DNA from: an uncultured Megasphaera sp.
GTDB taxonomy: Bacteria; Bacillota; Negativicutes; Veillonellales; Megasphaeraceae
Reading direction: 5' to 3'
DNA: 49,782 nt
Assembly (NCBI GenBank): GCA_934193515.1
Contig: CAKPVJ010000015.1
Location: 1 to 49,782, forward strand
Part shown: positions 8,169-16,029 of the stretch, piece by piece
Layout of the letters: every line of letters begins with the position of its first letter
Position numbering within the stretch: position 1 is the first letter of the stretch
Translations under genes and position numbers: made by a program
Notes under the pieces: generated by a model
What the model saw: only the letters and a program-made list of their open reading frames with translations
Database searches by the model: none
What the model was told of the DNA's origin: nothing

Positions 8169-9572
8169 CTATCCTTCTTTCTCCAGCCAGGCCCGCTGCA
8201 GTGCCATGACAGCCTGTTTGAGCTTATAACTGGGTATCTTTGAAAAAGACAAAAGAAATTCTTTTTGTTCATCTTGTCCTGGTTGTTCATAAAATGACTG
8301 CATAGTCAGTACACGGCAGCCTTCTTTCTCTGCTTTGCTGCACAATTCCTGTGCGGAATAGGAGCTGCGCAGGGCAATGTGGCAATACACGCCTGACGTA
8401 ATCCGGCTGACTGTTATCTGGCTGCCAAACGCTTCCTGCAAAAGCCGCTCCATCAGCAGCCCTTTTTCCTGATAATCTTTGCGCAGCCGCCGTACATGTC
8501 TTGCCAAATCGCCGCTTTGAATATATGCTACCAACACACATTGCTCTGGTATAGAGGCTCCCTGACGGAACAAGCTTCGCTTTTGATTATACAAGTCCAT
8601 CAGCCGCGGCGGCAATACCATATAGCTGAGACGCACGAAAAAAGGCAGCACTTTGGATAAGGCTCCCATGTAAACGACCTGTCCGGCTGTATCCAATCCC
8701 TGCAGCGCCGGAATAGGCCGTCCGTAATAGCGCAGTTCGCTGTCATAATCATCTTCTATAATTAAGCCGCTACATTTTTCAGCCCACTGCAGCAGTTGGT
8801 ACCGCATGCCAATCGGCATGACCGTGCCCGTAGGAAATTGATGCGACGGGCTTACATAGACAAGCCGAACCTGGCTTTCGTGCAGTCTGTTCATATCCAG
8901 CATGCCATTTTGAATAGAAATGGGTTCAATAGCAAAGCCCATGTTGCGAAAAATTTCTCTGCCCAGTCTGAATCCCGGATCTTCTACAGCGATGCGCGGC
9001 CATGTATCTCTCAGAAGCGTCGTCAATACGCCGAGCAAGGCTGCTGTTCCCGCTCCAATAATAATGTTTTCTGCTTTGGCATGCACACCCCGCGTTTCAT
9101 ATACATAGTGACTAAGGGCTTCCCGTAAATCCGGCACGCCTTGTTCGTCATTACTGGCCGTTAAGTAAGAGGGTTCTGATAAAACCCGATTCATATGCTT
9201 GCGCCAAATATCCAGTGGAAAATGTTCCATATCCATATCACCGCTGCCAAAATCATATAGGTAAGCCGGCTTAGGTATTGAACGGGGAGTAAGTCCTGCA
9301 GCAGCAGTATGACTTTTTTCTTCAATAGGACCTAAAAAAGCCGCTTCATAGCGGGCTTTATTACGACGAATGATATATCCTTCACTGGCAAGTTGGTAAT
9401 ATGCTTTTTCTACTGTCATTTTGCTGACGTTGACAGACTGTGCCAATTCCCGCACAGAAGGAAGACGCATGCCGGCAACCATCCGGCGGGCTTCGATTTC
9501 ATGACGGTAATATTCATATATTTGTACGTAATAAGGGGTTTTTACGCCCTTATTGATTTGCAGCATATACAT
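8169..9572 (-). CDS. MocR-type (GntR/aminotransferase) transcription regulator
   Basis: 467 aa with two domains. Residues about 10-80 form a GntR winged helix (GMRLPSVRELAQSVNVSKMTVEKAYYQL). Residues about 110-460 form a fold-type I aminotransferase domain with EDDYDSELRY (pyridine-nitrogen Asp) and GALSKVL, whose Lys should bind PLP. Such proteins sense PLP or amino compounds, e.g. PdxR and GabR. It diverges from bioB across about 200 bases, so it may control itself, bioB, or the downstream yhaON genes; no binding site was recognised. No strong SD was found before the ATG. Confidence 0.88.
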   Translation of the reverse strand: MYMLQINKGVKTPYYVQIYEYYRHEIEARRMVAGMRLPSVRELAQSVNVSKMTVEKAYYQLASEGYIIRRNKARYEAAFLGPIEEKSHTAAAGLTPRSIPKPAYLYDFGSGDMDMEHFPLDIWRKHMNRVLSEPSYLTASNDEQGVPDLREALSHYVYETRGVHAKAENIIIGAGTAALLGVLTTLLRDTWPRIAVEDPGFRLGREIFRNMGFAIEPISIQNGMLDMNRLHESQVRLVYVSPSHQFPTGTVMPIGMRYQLLQWAEKCSGLIIEDDYDSELRYYGRPIPALQGLDTAGQVVYMGALSKVLPFFVRLSYMVLPPRLMDLYNQKRSLFRQGASIPEQCVLVAYIQSGDLARHVRRLRKDYQEKGLLMERLLQEAFGSQITVSRITSGVYCHIALRSSYSAQELCSKAEKEGCRVLTMQSFYEQPGQDEQKEFLLSFSKIPSYKLKQAVMALQRAWLEKEG

Positions 9573-9715
9573 CGACCCATTTCATCATTTTGTATCGTTA
9601 TTATATATATTGTAGCGAAAAACTGGCATGGTGAAAAGAGGTATTTTATAAAATATCTGTACAATATTAGAAATAACTTTTTCTAATTGTAAACCTATTA
9701 GTAATGTTTTAATAG

Positions 9716-9744
9716 TTGACTTTATGGTTTCATTTTTGTATACT
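9716..9744 (+). promoter_or_regulatory. Sigma-A promoter of bioB
   Basis: TTGACT (9716-9721), 17 bases, TATACT (9739-9744). The predicted start at about 9751 leaves a leader of under 30 bases ending in AGAGAGGAG before the bioB ATG. Confidence 0.75.
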
Positions 9745-9778
9745 AGCGTAAAGTCATCTATCAGAGAGGAGCTTTCTT

Positions 9779-10771
9779 ATGAATCTAACTACACTGCAAA
9801 CATATACCGAAAAAGTACTGCAAGGCCATGACATTACATTTTCAGAGGCATTGGAACTTATTTCCCTATCCAATCAAGATACACCGCTGCTTCTCGCCAT
9901 GGCTGATAAAATCCGACAGCACTACAGCAGCGAAGACGTAGACTGTTGTGCTATTATTAACGGCCGTTCCGGCCGCTGCCCGGAAAACTGCCGTTTTTGC
10001 GCACAATCTGCCCATTACCATACAGGAGCATCTGTATACCCGTTGCTGGACAGCGACACGATTATTGATGCTGCCAAAAAAGCCAAAGCAGCCGGAGCAG
10101 CCCGCTTTGCCATTGTCACCAGCGGCCGTTCTGTAGCGGAAGGACCGGAATTTGATGCTATCCTTCGCACATTGACACGCATCCGCCAAGAAGTGAAGAT
10201 AGAAACTTGCTGTTCTCTCGGCCTTATTACACTGCAGCAAGCTGTCGCCCTAAAAAATATCGGCGTGTCCCGATATCACGCCAATATCGAAACAGCGCCG
10301 TCTTATTTTCCATCTATTTGTTCTACCCATACCTTTGCCGATAAAGCATCTGTCATCCATACGGCTCAAAAAGCAGGCTTACGCGTCTGCTCCGGCGGTA
10401 TATTCGGTCTGGGCGAAACACCCCGTCAGCGCGTAGAAATGGCCTTTACGCTAAAAGATTTCGGTATTGACTCTATACCGCTGAATATTCTCAATCCCAT
10501 TGCCGGTACCCCCTTTGCCAACAATCAACCCCTGTCTCCTTGGGAAATCCTGCGCACGTTTGCTGTATTCCGCTTCGTTTTGCCCAAAGCACTCATACGT
10601 ACAGCCGGCGGCCGCGAAGTCAATCTCCGCTCCATGCAGGCCTATGCCTTGACCAGCGGTCTGAACGGTTTAATGATTGGCGGTTATTTGACGACAGACG
10701 GCAATGCCGTATCCGTCGATATGCAGATGCTTCATGATTTAGGACGCAGACCGACGCAGCCCCAAATTTAA
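9779..10771 (+). CDS. bioB: Biotin synthase (radical SAM)
   Basis: 330 aa. BioB inserts sulfur into dethiobiotin. The radical-SAM motif CPENCRFCAQS (CxxxCxxC, about residues 65-72) is intact, and YHANIETAPSYFP, GGIFGLGE and IPLNILNPIAGTPF are hallmark BioB segments. It belongs to the same superfamily as HydE and HydG but lacks their features and should not be mistaken for them. No other bio genes are adjacent, which suggests dethiobiotin salvage or a scattered pathway. The AGAGAGGAG SD precedes the ATG. Its TAA overlaps the TAA of the convergent hexokinase gene. Confidence 0.96.
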   Translation: MNLTTLQTYTEKVLQGHDITFSEALELISLSNQDTPLLLAMADKIRQHYSSEDVDCCAIINGRSGRCPENCRFCAQSAHYHTGASVYPLLDSDTIIDAAKKAKAAGAARFAIVTSGRSVAEGPEFDAILRTLTRIRQEVKIETCCSLGLITLQQAVALKNIGVSRYHANIETAPSYFPSICSTHTFADKASVIHTAQKAGLRVCSGGIFGLGETPRQRVEMAFTLKDFGIDSIPLNILNPIAGTPFANNQPLSPWEILRTFAVFRFVLPKALIRTAGGREVNLRSMQAYALTSGLNGLMIGGYLTTDGNAVSVDMQMLHDLGRRPTQPQI

Positions 10772-12036
10772 TGGGGTGAAGCCATGGCCGCAGCAATAGC
10801 TGCACCTACAGACGGGCCGTCTTTGACAAGCATAGGTTCTGCCAACATAGGCTGTATATAATGACCGGCCTGACAGATTCGCAGCGTGTCTTCCATCATA
10901 AACAGGCTGCCCCGCACATGTTCCATAACGCTGCCTTCGACGGCAATCGTCTGGCGGGGAATCTCTCCATTGGGATACAAATGCCGCAAAACGCCGTAGC
11001 AGGCAGCGCCTGTCAGCTGTGCGGCCCGTACAAAAATAGCCGCGCCGATGCTGCGCAGCGGTTTAATATCACGGGGCGATACGATACGCTGCCAAATCTG
11101 TCCCATCAATAGACGTCCTTCACGGCTGCTTTCATTCGTAACAATGCGATTCATGTCTTTGGTCGTAAAATCCGGCAAAAACGGTGTGTCTAAATAGGTC
11201 ATAACAGCCTGCCGGTATAATTCACAAAGATAGGCGCCGCCAATCATCTTTTCCAACGAATGATACCCTGGACGCTGTGACGCATCATCGACGGCAATAT
11301 CCCAGCGATTACGCGCTGCGCCGTCATAGCCGCCGGCTTCCAAGGAAAGAATCATCTGCATTGCCGGCTCATAGTAACAAATATTAAATCCAGTGCCGCA
11401 AATAATGCCGATTTGACTGCAGTCATGCTGATAGCCGGCAGCCAGCAGCAGCGCCGTCGTATCATTTAAAAGCGCTGCCGGTTCAATCTTATCCAGCCCC
11501 TGCCGCACTAAGGCTTGTTTTAATAAGGCATTGACCAGCATGCCTTCACCGCCCTGGACGTTGATTTCTTTAGACCATTGAATAAGCGCCGCATCATGTA
11601 CGTGTTCCTGTATGACACCAAACGAAAACGTATGCCCCAAACGATACGCTTTGTTACCCCCTGCTGCTTCACCTACCAGCGATGCAATGAAATCAAACAA
11701 CTCATTCACTGTCGTTTTGTGCGACATGTAATTATATTTCCCGTCTGCTTTTAAAGGACGGGAGATTTTTTTTTCTACGATGAAGCAATGTTTACCCAAC
11801 AGCCGAATGCGTGAAACACGAATATTGGTCCCGCCAAAATCCAATGCCAGGTACGTTCCTGTTTCATCGCCAGTCGGCAGTCCCAAATAGGATTTCACCA
11901 TCGCCAATGAAGATTTCCGACCGCACAGGGCCGTTTCTATCTCTGCAGTAAAGCGCTGTGAAAAGTTTCGCAGCTCCGCTTCATCCCAATAAAAATACTG
12001 TGCAATATTCATCCAATCCGTTGCTTTATGTTCCAT
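10768..12036 (-). CDS. Eukaryotic-type hexokinase
   Basis: 422 aa. ATP-dependent hexose phosphorylation is inferred from the classical hexokinase-family motifs rather than the short bacterial ROK/GlcK type: phosphate-1 LALDFGGTNIRV (about residues 63-74), LLNDTTALLLAAGY, phosphate-2 IICGTGFNICYYEP, KMIGGAYLCELYRQ near a substrate-binding Glu, and adenosine-region VEGSVMEH. The length fits a single hexokinase domain. GCGGAGGTG precedes the ATG. The stop codon overlaps that of convergent bioB by two bases and no terminator stands between them. Sugar specificity cannot be read from the sequence. Confidence 0.85.
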   Translation of the reverse strand: MEHKATDWMNIAQYFYWDEAELRNFSQRFTAEIETALCGRKSSLAMVKSYLGLPTGDETGTYLALDFGGTNIRVSRIRLLGKHCFIVEKKISRPLKADGKYNYMSHKTTVNELFDFIASLVGEAAGGNKAYRLGHTFSFGVIQEHVHDAALIQWSKEINVQGGEGMLVNALLKQALVRQGLDKIEPAALLNDTTALLLAAGYQHDCSQIGIICGTGFNICYYEPAMQMILSLEAGGYDGAARNRWDIAVDDASQRPGYHSLEKMIGGAYLCELYRQAVMTYLDTPFLPDFTTKDMNRIVTNESSREGRLLMGQIWQRIVSPRDIKPLRSIGAAIFVRAAQLTGAACYGVLRHLYPNGEIPRQTIAVEGSVMEHVRGSLFMMEDTLRICQAGHYIQPMLAEPMLVKDGPSVGAAIAAAMASPH

Positions 12037-12151
12037 CAGAGCACCTCCGCTCAGTGTCAGTTCTTCTCTTTATACGTTCTATTGTACCATATATGCGGAC
12101 TGCTTTAGGGAATTCATGCATATTTTTATAGAAATCAGCGGCATTTCTCCT

Positions 12152-12985
12152 TTAGCGCAGAGCATCTGCCATTTTGCACATACGGGCAATCGGCTTGACG
12201 TCATGAACGCGGACAATGGCACAGCCGGCCAGCACGCCGGCTACGCACGTCGCGCCGGTTCCTTCCATCCGTTCTGTTACAGGCAAATCCAAAATCCGGC
12301 CGATAAATCCTTTGCGGCTCGTGCCAAGCAGCATCGGATACGGCAGCGCTGTAAGGTCAGATAAATGTTTCATCACATAGAGATTCTGCTCCCACGTCTT
12401 GCCAAAGCCAATGCCGGGATCTGTAATGATTTGTTCCTGCTTCATGCCTGCTTTGGCAGCAATGACAGCCGACGTAATAAAAAACTTCTTCATATCTTCT
12501 ATGATATTCGTATATTCTGTTCCATCTTGATTATGCATGACAACAACAGGCACGCCGTACTGGGCGGCAACGGCTGCCATTTTTCCCGGTTCCGGTGCAT
12601 ATTGCAGGCCCCAGATATCGTTCATGATATGAGCCCCTGTCTGCATCGCGTAGGCCGCTGTTTCTGCTTTATACGTATCTACCGAAATAGGTACCGGGCA
12701 GGCTTTTACCAATCTAGGCAGTATACCGTCCAGGCGGTCAATCTCTTCTGCCGCAGAAATAGGCGTAAACCCGGGGCGCGACGATTCTGCACCGATGTCG
12801 ATAATATCCGCGCCGTCTGCTACCATCTGTTCCATGTGCCGCAGGGCGGCATCTACGTTGTTCCACTTGCCGCCGTCCGAAAATGAATCCGGCGTATAAT
12901 TCAATACACCCATGATTACCGTTTTTTCTCCTAATGTCAGTGATTTTCCGTCTTTCCAATGATACGTACGAATTTCTTTTCCCAT
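12152..12985 (-). CDS. folP: Dihydropteroate synthase
   Basis: 277 aa. FolP condenses p-aminobenzoate with hydroxymethyl-dihydropterin diphosphate in folate synthesis. The conserved strings are all present: GVLNYTPDSFSDGG (N-terminal pterin/diphosphate site), DIGAESSRPG, PISVDTYKAE, NDIWGLQ, VVVMHNQ, ITDPGIGFGKT, LLGTSRKGFIG and CAIVRVHDV. AAGGAG lies 9 bases before the ATG. No other folate gene is adjacent. A terminator just upstream separates it from the preceding gene, so it may have its own promoter or depend on read-through. Confidence 0.97.
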   Translation of the reverse strand: MGKEIRTYHWKDGKSLTLGEKTVIMGVLNYTPDSFSDGGKWNNVDAALRHMEQMVADGADIIDIGAESSRPGFTPISAAEEIDRLDGILPRLVKACPVPISVDTYKAETAAYAMQTGAHIMNDIWGLQYAPEPGKMAAVAAQYGVPVVVMHNQDGTEYTNIIEDMKKFFITSAVIAAKAGMKQEQIITDPGIGFGKTWEQNLYVMKHLSDLTALPYPMLLGTSRKGFIGRILDLPVTERMEGTGATCVAGVLAGCAIVRVHDVKPIARMCKMADALR

Positions 12986-13000
12986 ATTGTATTCTCCTTA

Positions 13001-13052
13001 ATAAAAAAAGGATAACGCCGAGCATACGCAGGGTATGCCGCAGTCGTTATCC
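13001..13052 (-). terminator. Intrinsic terminator between the HI0074-like gene and folP
   Basis: GGATAACG (13052-13045) pairs with CGTTATCC (13017-13010), with an inner GCATACC/GGTATGC-type pair, followed by T7 on the minus strand. It sits 79 bases past the preceding stop and ends about 16 bases before the folP start, so it could also act as a folP leader attenuator. Confidence 0.75.
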
Positions 13053-13130
13053 AAAATTGGTCCGTAATCTGCATGAAACCGTATTTAGTATAGCAAGATA
13101 CCAATAAAAACACAAGAAAACCGTGTCTGT

Positions 13131-13502
13131 TCATCGCTGCTGCAGGTCTTTAGCAACTTGCTGCAGTGCAGGAATATACTGCATGAGAATCCGCATGACC
13201 AAAGGCTTTAATTCTGTTTCTTGAGGCGTTTGACGGCAGTCCTGCATCATATGCAGCCATACATCTTCTTCAATGAAAACATATTCTTCGTAGGCCGCCA
13301 TAATGATTTCTTTCGGCGCCCCCATAGCTTCCATGCCCTTGCCGTCTTCCCGCAATGCATCTTGAAGCAAGGCTATGCCTAAATGAAACTGTTCTTGAAA
13401 CATATGCACGATGCCATGCTGAATGAACAGATTTTGTAAATCTTCCTGTTTAGCAGCTGCTAGTATTTGCAGCCGCTGCAAAAATACATCCAACGTATTC
13501 AT
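13131..13502 (-). CDS. HI0074-like nucleotidyltransferase substrate-binding (HEPN-fold) protein, orphan
   Basis: 123 aa all-helical protein. The order FQEQFHLGIALLQDAL, GAPKEIIMAAYEEYVFIEEDVWLHMMQD and a C-terminal helix ending LQQVAKDLQQR matches the HI0074 family, which normally pairs with a minimal nucleotidyltransferase (HI0073/MNT) in two-gene modules. Two oddities are visible. No MNT gene lies on either side. The usual RNxxxHxY segment after the WLxMxxD helix reads CRQTPQE here, so the catalytic Arg-His pair of active HEPN nucleases is missing. It could be a domesticated remnant or another binding protein. Family call is from pattern only. Confidence 0.6.
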   Translation of the reverse strand: MNTLDVFLQRLQILAAAKQEDLQNLFIQHGIVHMFQEQFHLGIALLQDALREDGKGMEAMGAPKEIIMAAYEEYVFIEEDVWLHMMQDCRQTPQETELKPLVMRILMQYIPALQQVAKDLQQR

Positions 13503-13594
13503 TATTCATCACCTCTTGTATCATACCGAATCACGCTGACACATGCAAGAAAAATTTCACCTAAACGGCTTCTATATCTGCTCACCATGGCTGT

Positions 13595-13631
13595 AAAAAA
13601 GACTTCCGACGCTTCGGTGTCGAAAGTCTTT
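13595..13631 (-). terminator. Intrinsic terminator after the CDF exporter
   Basis: A 13-bp stem (AAAGACTTTCGAC/GTCGGAAGTCTTT, one G.U) is followed on the minus strand by T6. It is about 20 bases past the CDF stop codon. Confidence 0.88.
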
Positions 13632-13651
13632 GTTTTCTTATTATGTGTATA

Positions 13652-14524
13652 TTAACGAGGTTCGATGTGAATCGTCGGATCGCACGGTCCGTATTTCGTA
13701 TGCAGAGAAAATTCGACAGCATCCGAAATTGCGTGCGCTTGATATACCGGGATTCGTTTGTCTACTTCCAAATGAAAATCCAATACGGTTACGTTGCCGC
13801 TGACGCGAGTGCGTAAATTATGATAGCCCAGTACGCCTGGATTATCCAAAATAATGCGGCCAATACGGCGTTCTTCCATTTCATCGAGGGAAGAATCCGT
13901 CAAATCTTTATAACTCTGCCGACACATGCCATATCCAACGTGTAAAATGCCAACAGCCACCAAACAAGCAATGACAGGGTCAATCCAAGCCCAGCCGGTA
14001 ATCTTCATCAAGCCGACACCGGTAAGAACGGCTGCCGATGTCCATACATCAGCACGCAAATGCATGCCGTCTGCCTGCAGGGCTGCCGAACCCGTTTTTT
14101 TGCCGACGCTAAACAACCGCTGCGATACGATGGCGTTCATCAAGCTGGAAACAGCCATAACGCCAATAGCCAAATACAAACCGTCTTCCTGCAGCGGCTG
14201 CGGATGCAGGAGTTTTTCAACTGCTTCATACAAAATAGCCAATGCCGCAGCAATAATCAGCAGCGCTTCAAAAGCAGCCGATACCGTTTCGACTTTGCCA
14301 TGTCCATAATCATGGTCTTTGTCCGGCGGCAGGGCAGCTTGTTTGACAGCAAAGCAGGCAATAGCGGCAGCCAGCAAATCTACCCCTGAATGGATGCCTT
14401 CGGAAATAATACTGACTGTCCCTGTTGAAATGCCTACGGCCAATTTGCCTATGACCAGAAGGCCGTTGCTAATGACAGACAGCCGTGCTGTACGATGTTT
14501 CAGTTGATTTTCATTCTGTGACAT
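13652..14524 (-). CDS. Cation diffusion facilitator (CDF) metal exporter
   Basis: 290 aa with about six membrane segments and a cytoplasmic C-terminal domain. The metal site HSGVDLL (HxxxD, transmembrane helix 2) and the family loop DHDYGHGK are clear; the C-terminal part (VTVLDFHLEVD, AHAISDAVE) is the ferredoxin-like dimer domain. CDF proteins export divalent metals by proton antiport. The gene is preceded by a NiCo riboswitch with its own terminator, so nickel and cobalt are the likely substrates and inducers. GGAGCG precedes the ATG. Single-gene unit with its own promoter and terminator. Confidence 0.93.
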   Translation of the reverse strand: MSQNENQLKHRTARLSVISNGLLVIGKLAVGISTGTVSIISEGIHSGVDLLAAAIACFAVKQAALPPDKDHDYGHGKVETVSAAFEALLIIAAALAILYEAVEKLLHPQPLQEDGLYLAIGVMAVSSLMNAIVSQRLFSVGKKTGSAALQADGMHLRADVWTSAAVLTGVGLMKITGWAWIDPVIACLVAVGILHVGYGMCRQSYKDLTDSSLDEMEERRIGRIILDNPGVLGYHNLRTRVSGNVTVLDFHLEVDKRIPVYQAHAISDAVEFSLHTKYGPCDPTIHIEPR

Positions 14525-14603
14525 GTTGATCGCTCCTTATATACTTTCCAAACTGAACTTTCCACGATACAAGTCCACAGGACTTTTAACAGTATTTTCA
14601 TAC

Positions 14604-14691
14604 AAAAAAATACCTGTGGAACTACGTGTGATAGTCCCACAGGTATGCCTGCTGCTTACGCCCGGCTGTATGGTACAGCCTGTTCATCCCC
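14604..14691 (-). promoter_or_regulatory. NiCo (czcD-type) riboswitch with terminator
   Basis: The minus-strand leader of the CDF gene carries the NiCo aptamer landmarks in order: GAACAGGC, a GGCTGTA/TACAGCC helix, CAGCCGGGC, GCAGCAGG and CTGTGGGAC. The last element is also the 5' arm of a 12-bp terminator (14645-14634 with 14622-14611) followed by T7 (14610-14604). Aptamer and terminator therefore compete, as in known NiCo riboswitches, where metal binding prevents termination. The match is from memory of the consensus, not a covariance search. Confidence 0.83.
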
Positions 14692-14694
14692 TAC

Positions 14695-14723
14695 ATATTA
14701 TCATTTATATTCTCATTTGTAAA
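14695..14723 (-). promoter_or_regulatory. Promoter of the NiCo riboswitch-CDF unit
   Basis: TTTACA (14723-14718), 17 bases, TAATAT (14700-14695) with a TG extended -10. The predicted start falls at the first bases of the aptamer (about 14688). Confidence 0.65.
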
Positions 14724-14772
14724 GAGATAGGAAATATAAATATTGCATACGTCTCATTGATACACTGCAATA

Positions 14773-15930
14773 TCATATGTCTGCTGCCTGCTGTTTTTCC
14801 AGAAAGGCCGGCTCATTTTCCCAAAAGGTCAGTATGCAGACGGGTTTGACAGGATTATGTTGGCCGTCAAACAGCATGCTGCCTGTCACACCTTGATATT
14901 CCCTCAGCTGCTGCAGCTGCGCCGCAATGTCTTCTCGTTTTACAGACTGCCCGTTTTCTGCGGCCTTTGCCAGCAGCATAAATGCATCATATCCCAACGC
15001 AGCATAGCTGTCCGGCAATTCTCCATACATTTCATAATACTCTTCAGCAAAATCTTCTGAAACGGGATCCTTGGCATCTGTCGCATACTGCGCCGCATAA
15101 AATACGCGCCGCAAGTAATCTGCATGAAGTTCTGCAGCCAGCTGTTCTCCCTGCCAGCTGTCCGGCCCCAATACGGGACAGCCAATTCCTGCATCGCGGA
15201 GAGATGGTATCCAGACAGCCGCTTTATCCTGCCTGACAGGCAGATACACAGCCTGACAAGATTGTGCTTTTAACGCGGCTATAACAGCAGATGTATCCAC
15301 ATCGCCGGACACGTCTTGATATACAAGGACTTCCCCGCCATGGCGTTCTATTGCGTCCTTAAAATGAGATGCCAATTCCTGGGAATAGGCTGTATTCTCA
15401 TACAGGACGGCGGTTCTTTGGGCACTGCAGGCTTCCATCGCATAAGCTGCCATCGTTTCTCCCTGCTGTGCGTTTAAAAACGCCGTGCGGAATACATATG
15501 GATATACCGTCTTCTGCTGCATATCTACCGTAATATCAGGCTGGACGCCAGCCGGACTTATCATGGGGATTTTTTTATCCAATATATCGGGAACCGCAGC
15601 GACAGCGCAATCATGTATATTGGGCCCGATAATAGCAGCTGTATGCCGCATATTCAGCTGCTGCACTGCCATAGCTGCATCGTTCGGCTTTCCATGATTA
15701 TCTACGGATACGAGTTTAACCGGCCGTCCCAACAGGCCGCCTCGCTTGTTCAGTTGATTTTTCGCCAATACAATGCCCCGTTCTGTCGCTTCACCCTGTG
15801 CCTGATTTTCTCCGCTCAATGCTAAATTGATGCCGACTATAACCGTTTCCTGCTGTTTACTATAACAAAAGGCCACGATCACTGCCATCATAATACAGAA
15901 GCCTGCCAGACCGTACTTTTTTATCTTCAT
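14773..15930 (-). CDS. Branched-chain amino acid-type ABC substrate-binding protein (orphan)
   Basis: 385 aa from the ATG at 15930. An N-terminal hydrophobic segment (LAGFCIMMAVIVAFCY) is a signal peptide or anchor; VAFC is a poor lipobox. The rest is a type I periplasmic-binding fold of the LivJ/Leu-Ile-Val class: VGINLALSGENQAQG at the start, RGIVLAKNQLNKRGGLLGRPVKLV, TAAIIGPN, MISPAGVQPD, and AALGYDAFMLLAKAAE near the end. No permease or ATPase gene is adjacent, so it either serves a distant transporter or acts as a sensor. Upstream codons to 15993 lack an SD and overlap a terminator. Confidence 0.82.
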   Translation of the reverse strand: MKIKKYGLAGFCIMMAVIVAFCYSKQQETVIVGINLALSGENQAQGEATERGIVLAKNQLNKRGGLLGRPVKLVSVDNHGKPNDAAMAVQQLNMRHTAAIIGPNIHDCAVAAVPDILDKKIPMISPAGVQPDITVDMQQKTVYPYVFRTAFLNAQQGETMAAYAMEACSAQRTAVLYENTAYSQELASHFKDAIERHGGEVLVYQDVSGDVDTSAVIAALKAQSCQAVYLPVRQDKAAVWIPSLRDAGIGCPVLGPDSWQGEQLAAELHADYLRRVFYAAQYATDAKDPVSEDFAEEYYEMYGELPDSYAALGYDAFMLLAKAAENGQSVKREDIAAQLQQLREYQGVTGSMLFDGQHNPVKPVCILTFWENEPAFLEKQQAADI

Positions 15931-15960
15931 TGCCAACTCTGCCTTTCTTTGCATGCAAGG

Positions 15961-16002
15961 TAAAAGAGAAGGGGCCGCCGCACGAAGCGACAAGCCCCCT
16001 TT
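15961..16002 (-). terminator. Intrinsic terminator after the M23 peptidase gene
   Basis: AAAGGGGGCTTGTCGC and GCGGCGGCCCCTT form a GC-rich, slightly imperfect stem with a TTCG-type loop, followed by TTCTCTTTTA on the minus strand, 28 bases past the peptidase stop. Confidence 0.65.
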
Positions 16003-16029
16003 GCTCGCAGTTTATAGTTTGTAGTAGTA

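Noticed and set aside
9687..9714. BirA operator before bioB (TTGTAAACC half-site)
   Set aside because: The second half-site (GGTTTACAA-like) is missing at the expected 14-16 base spacing; only weak similarity at the wrong distance.
9779..10771. A possible HydE or HydG radical-SAM protein
   Set aside because: The sequence has BioB-specific motifs (NIETAPSYFP, ILNPIAGTPF) throughout and no HydE/HydG features.
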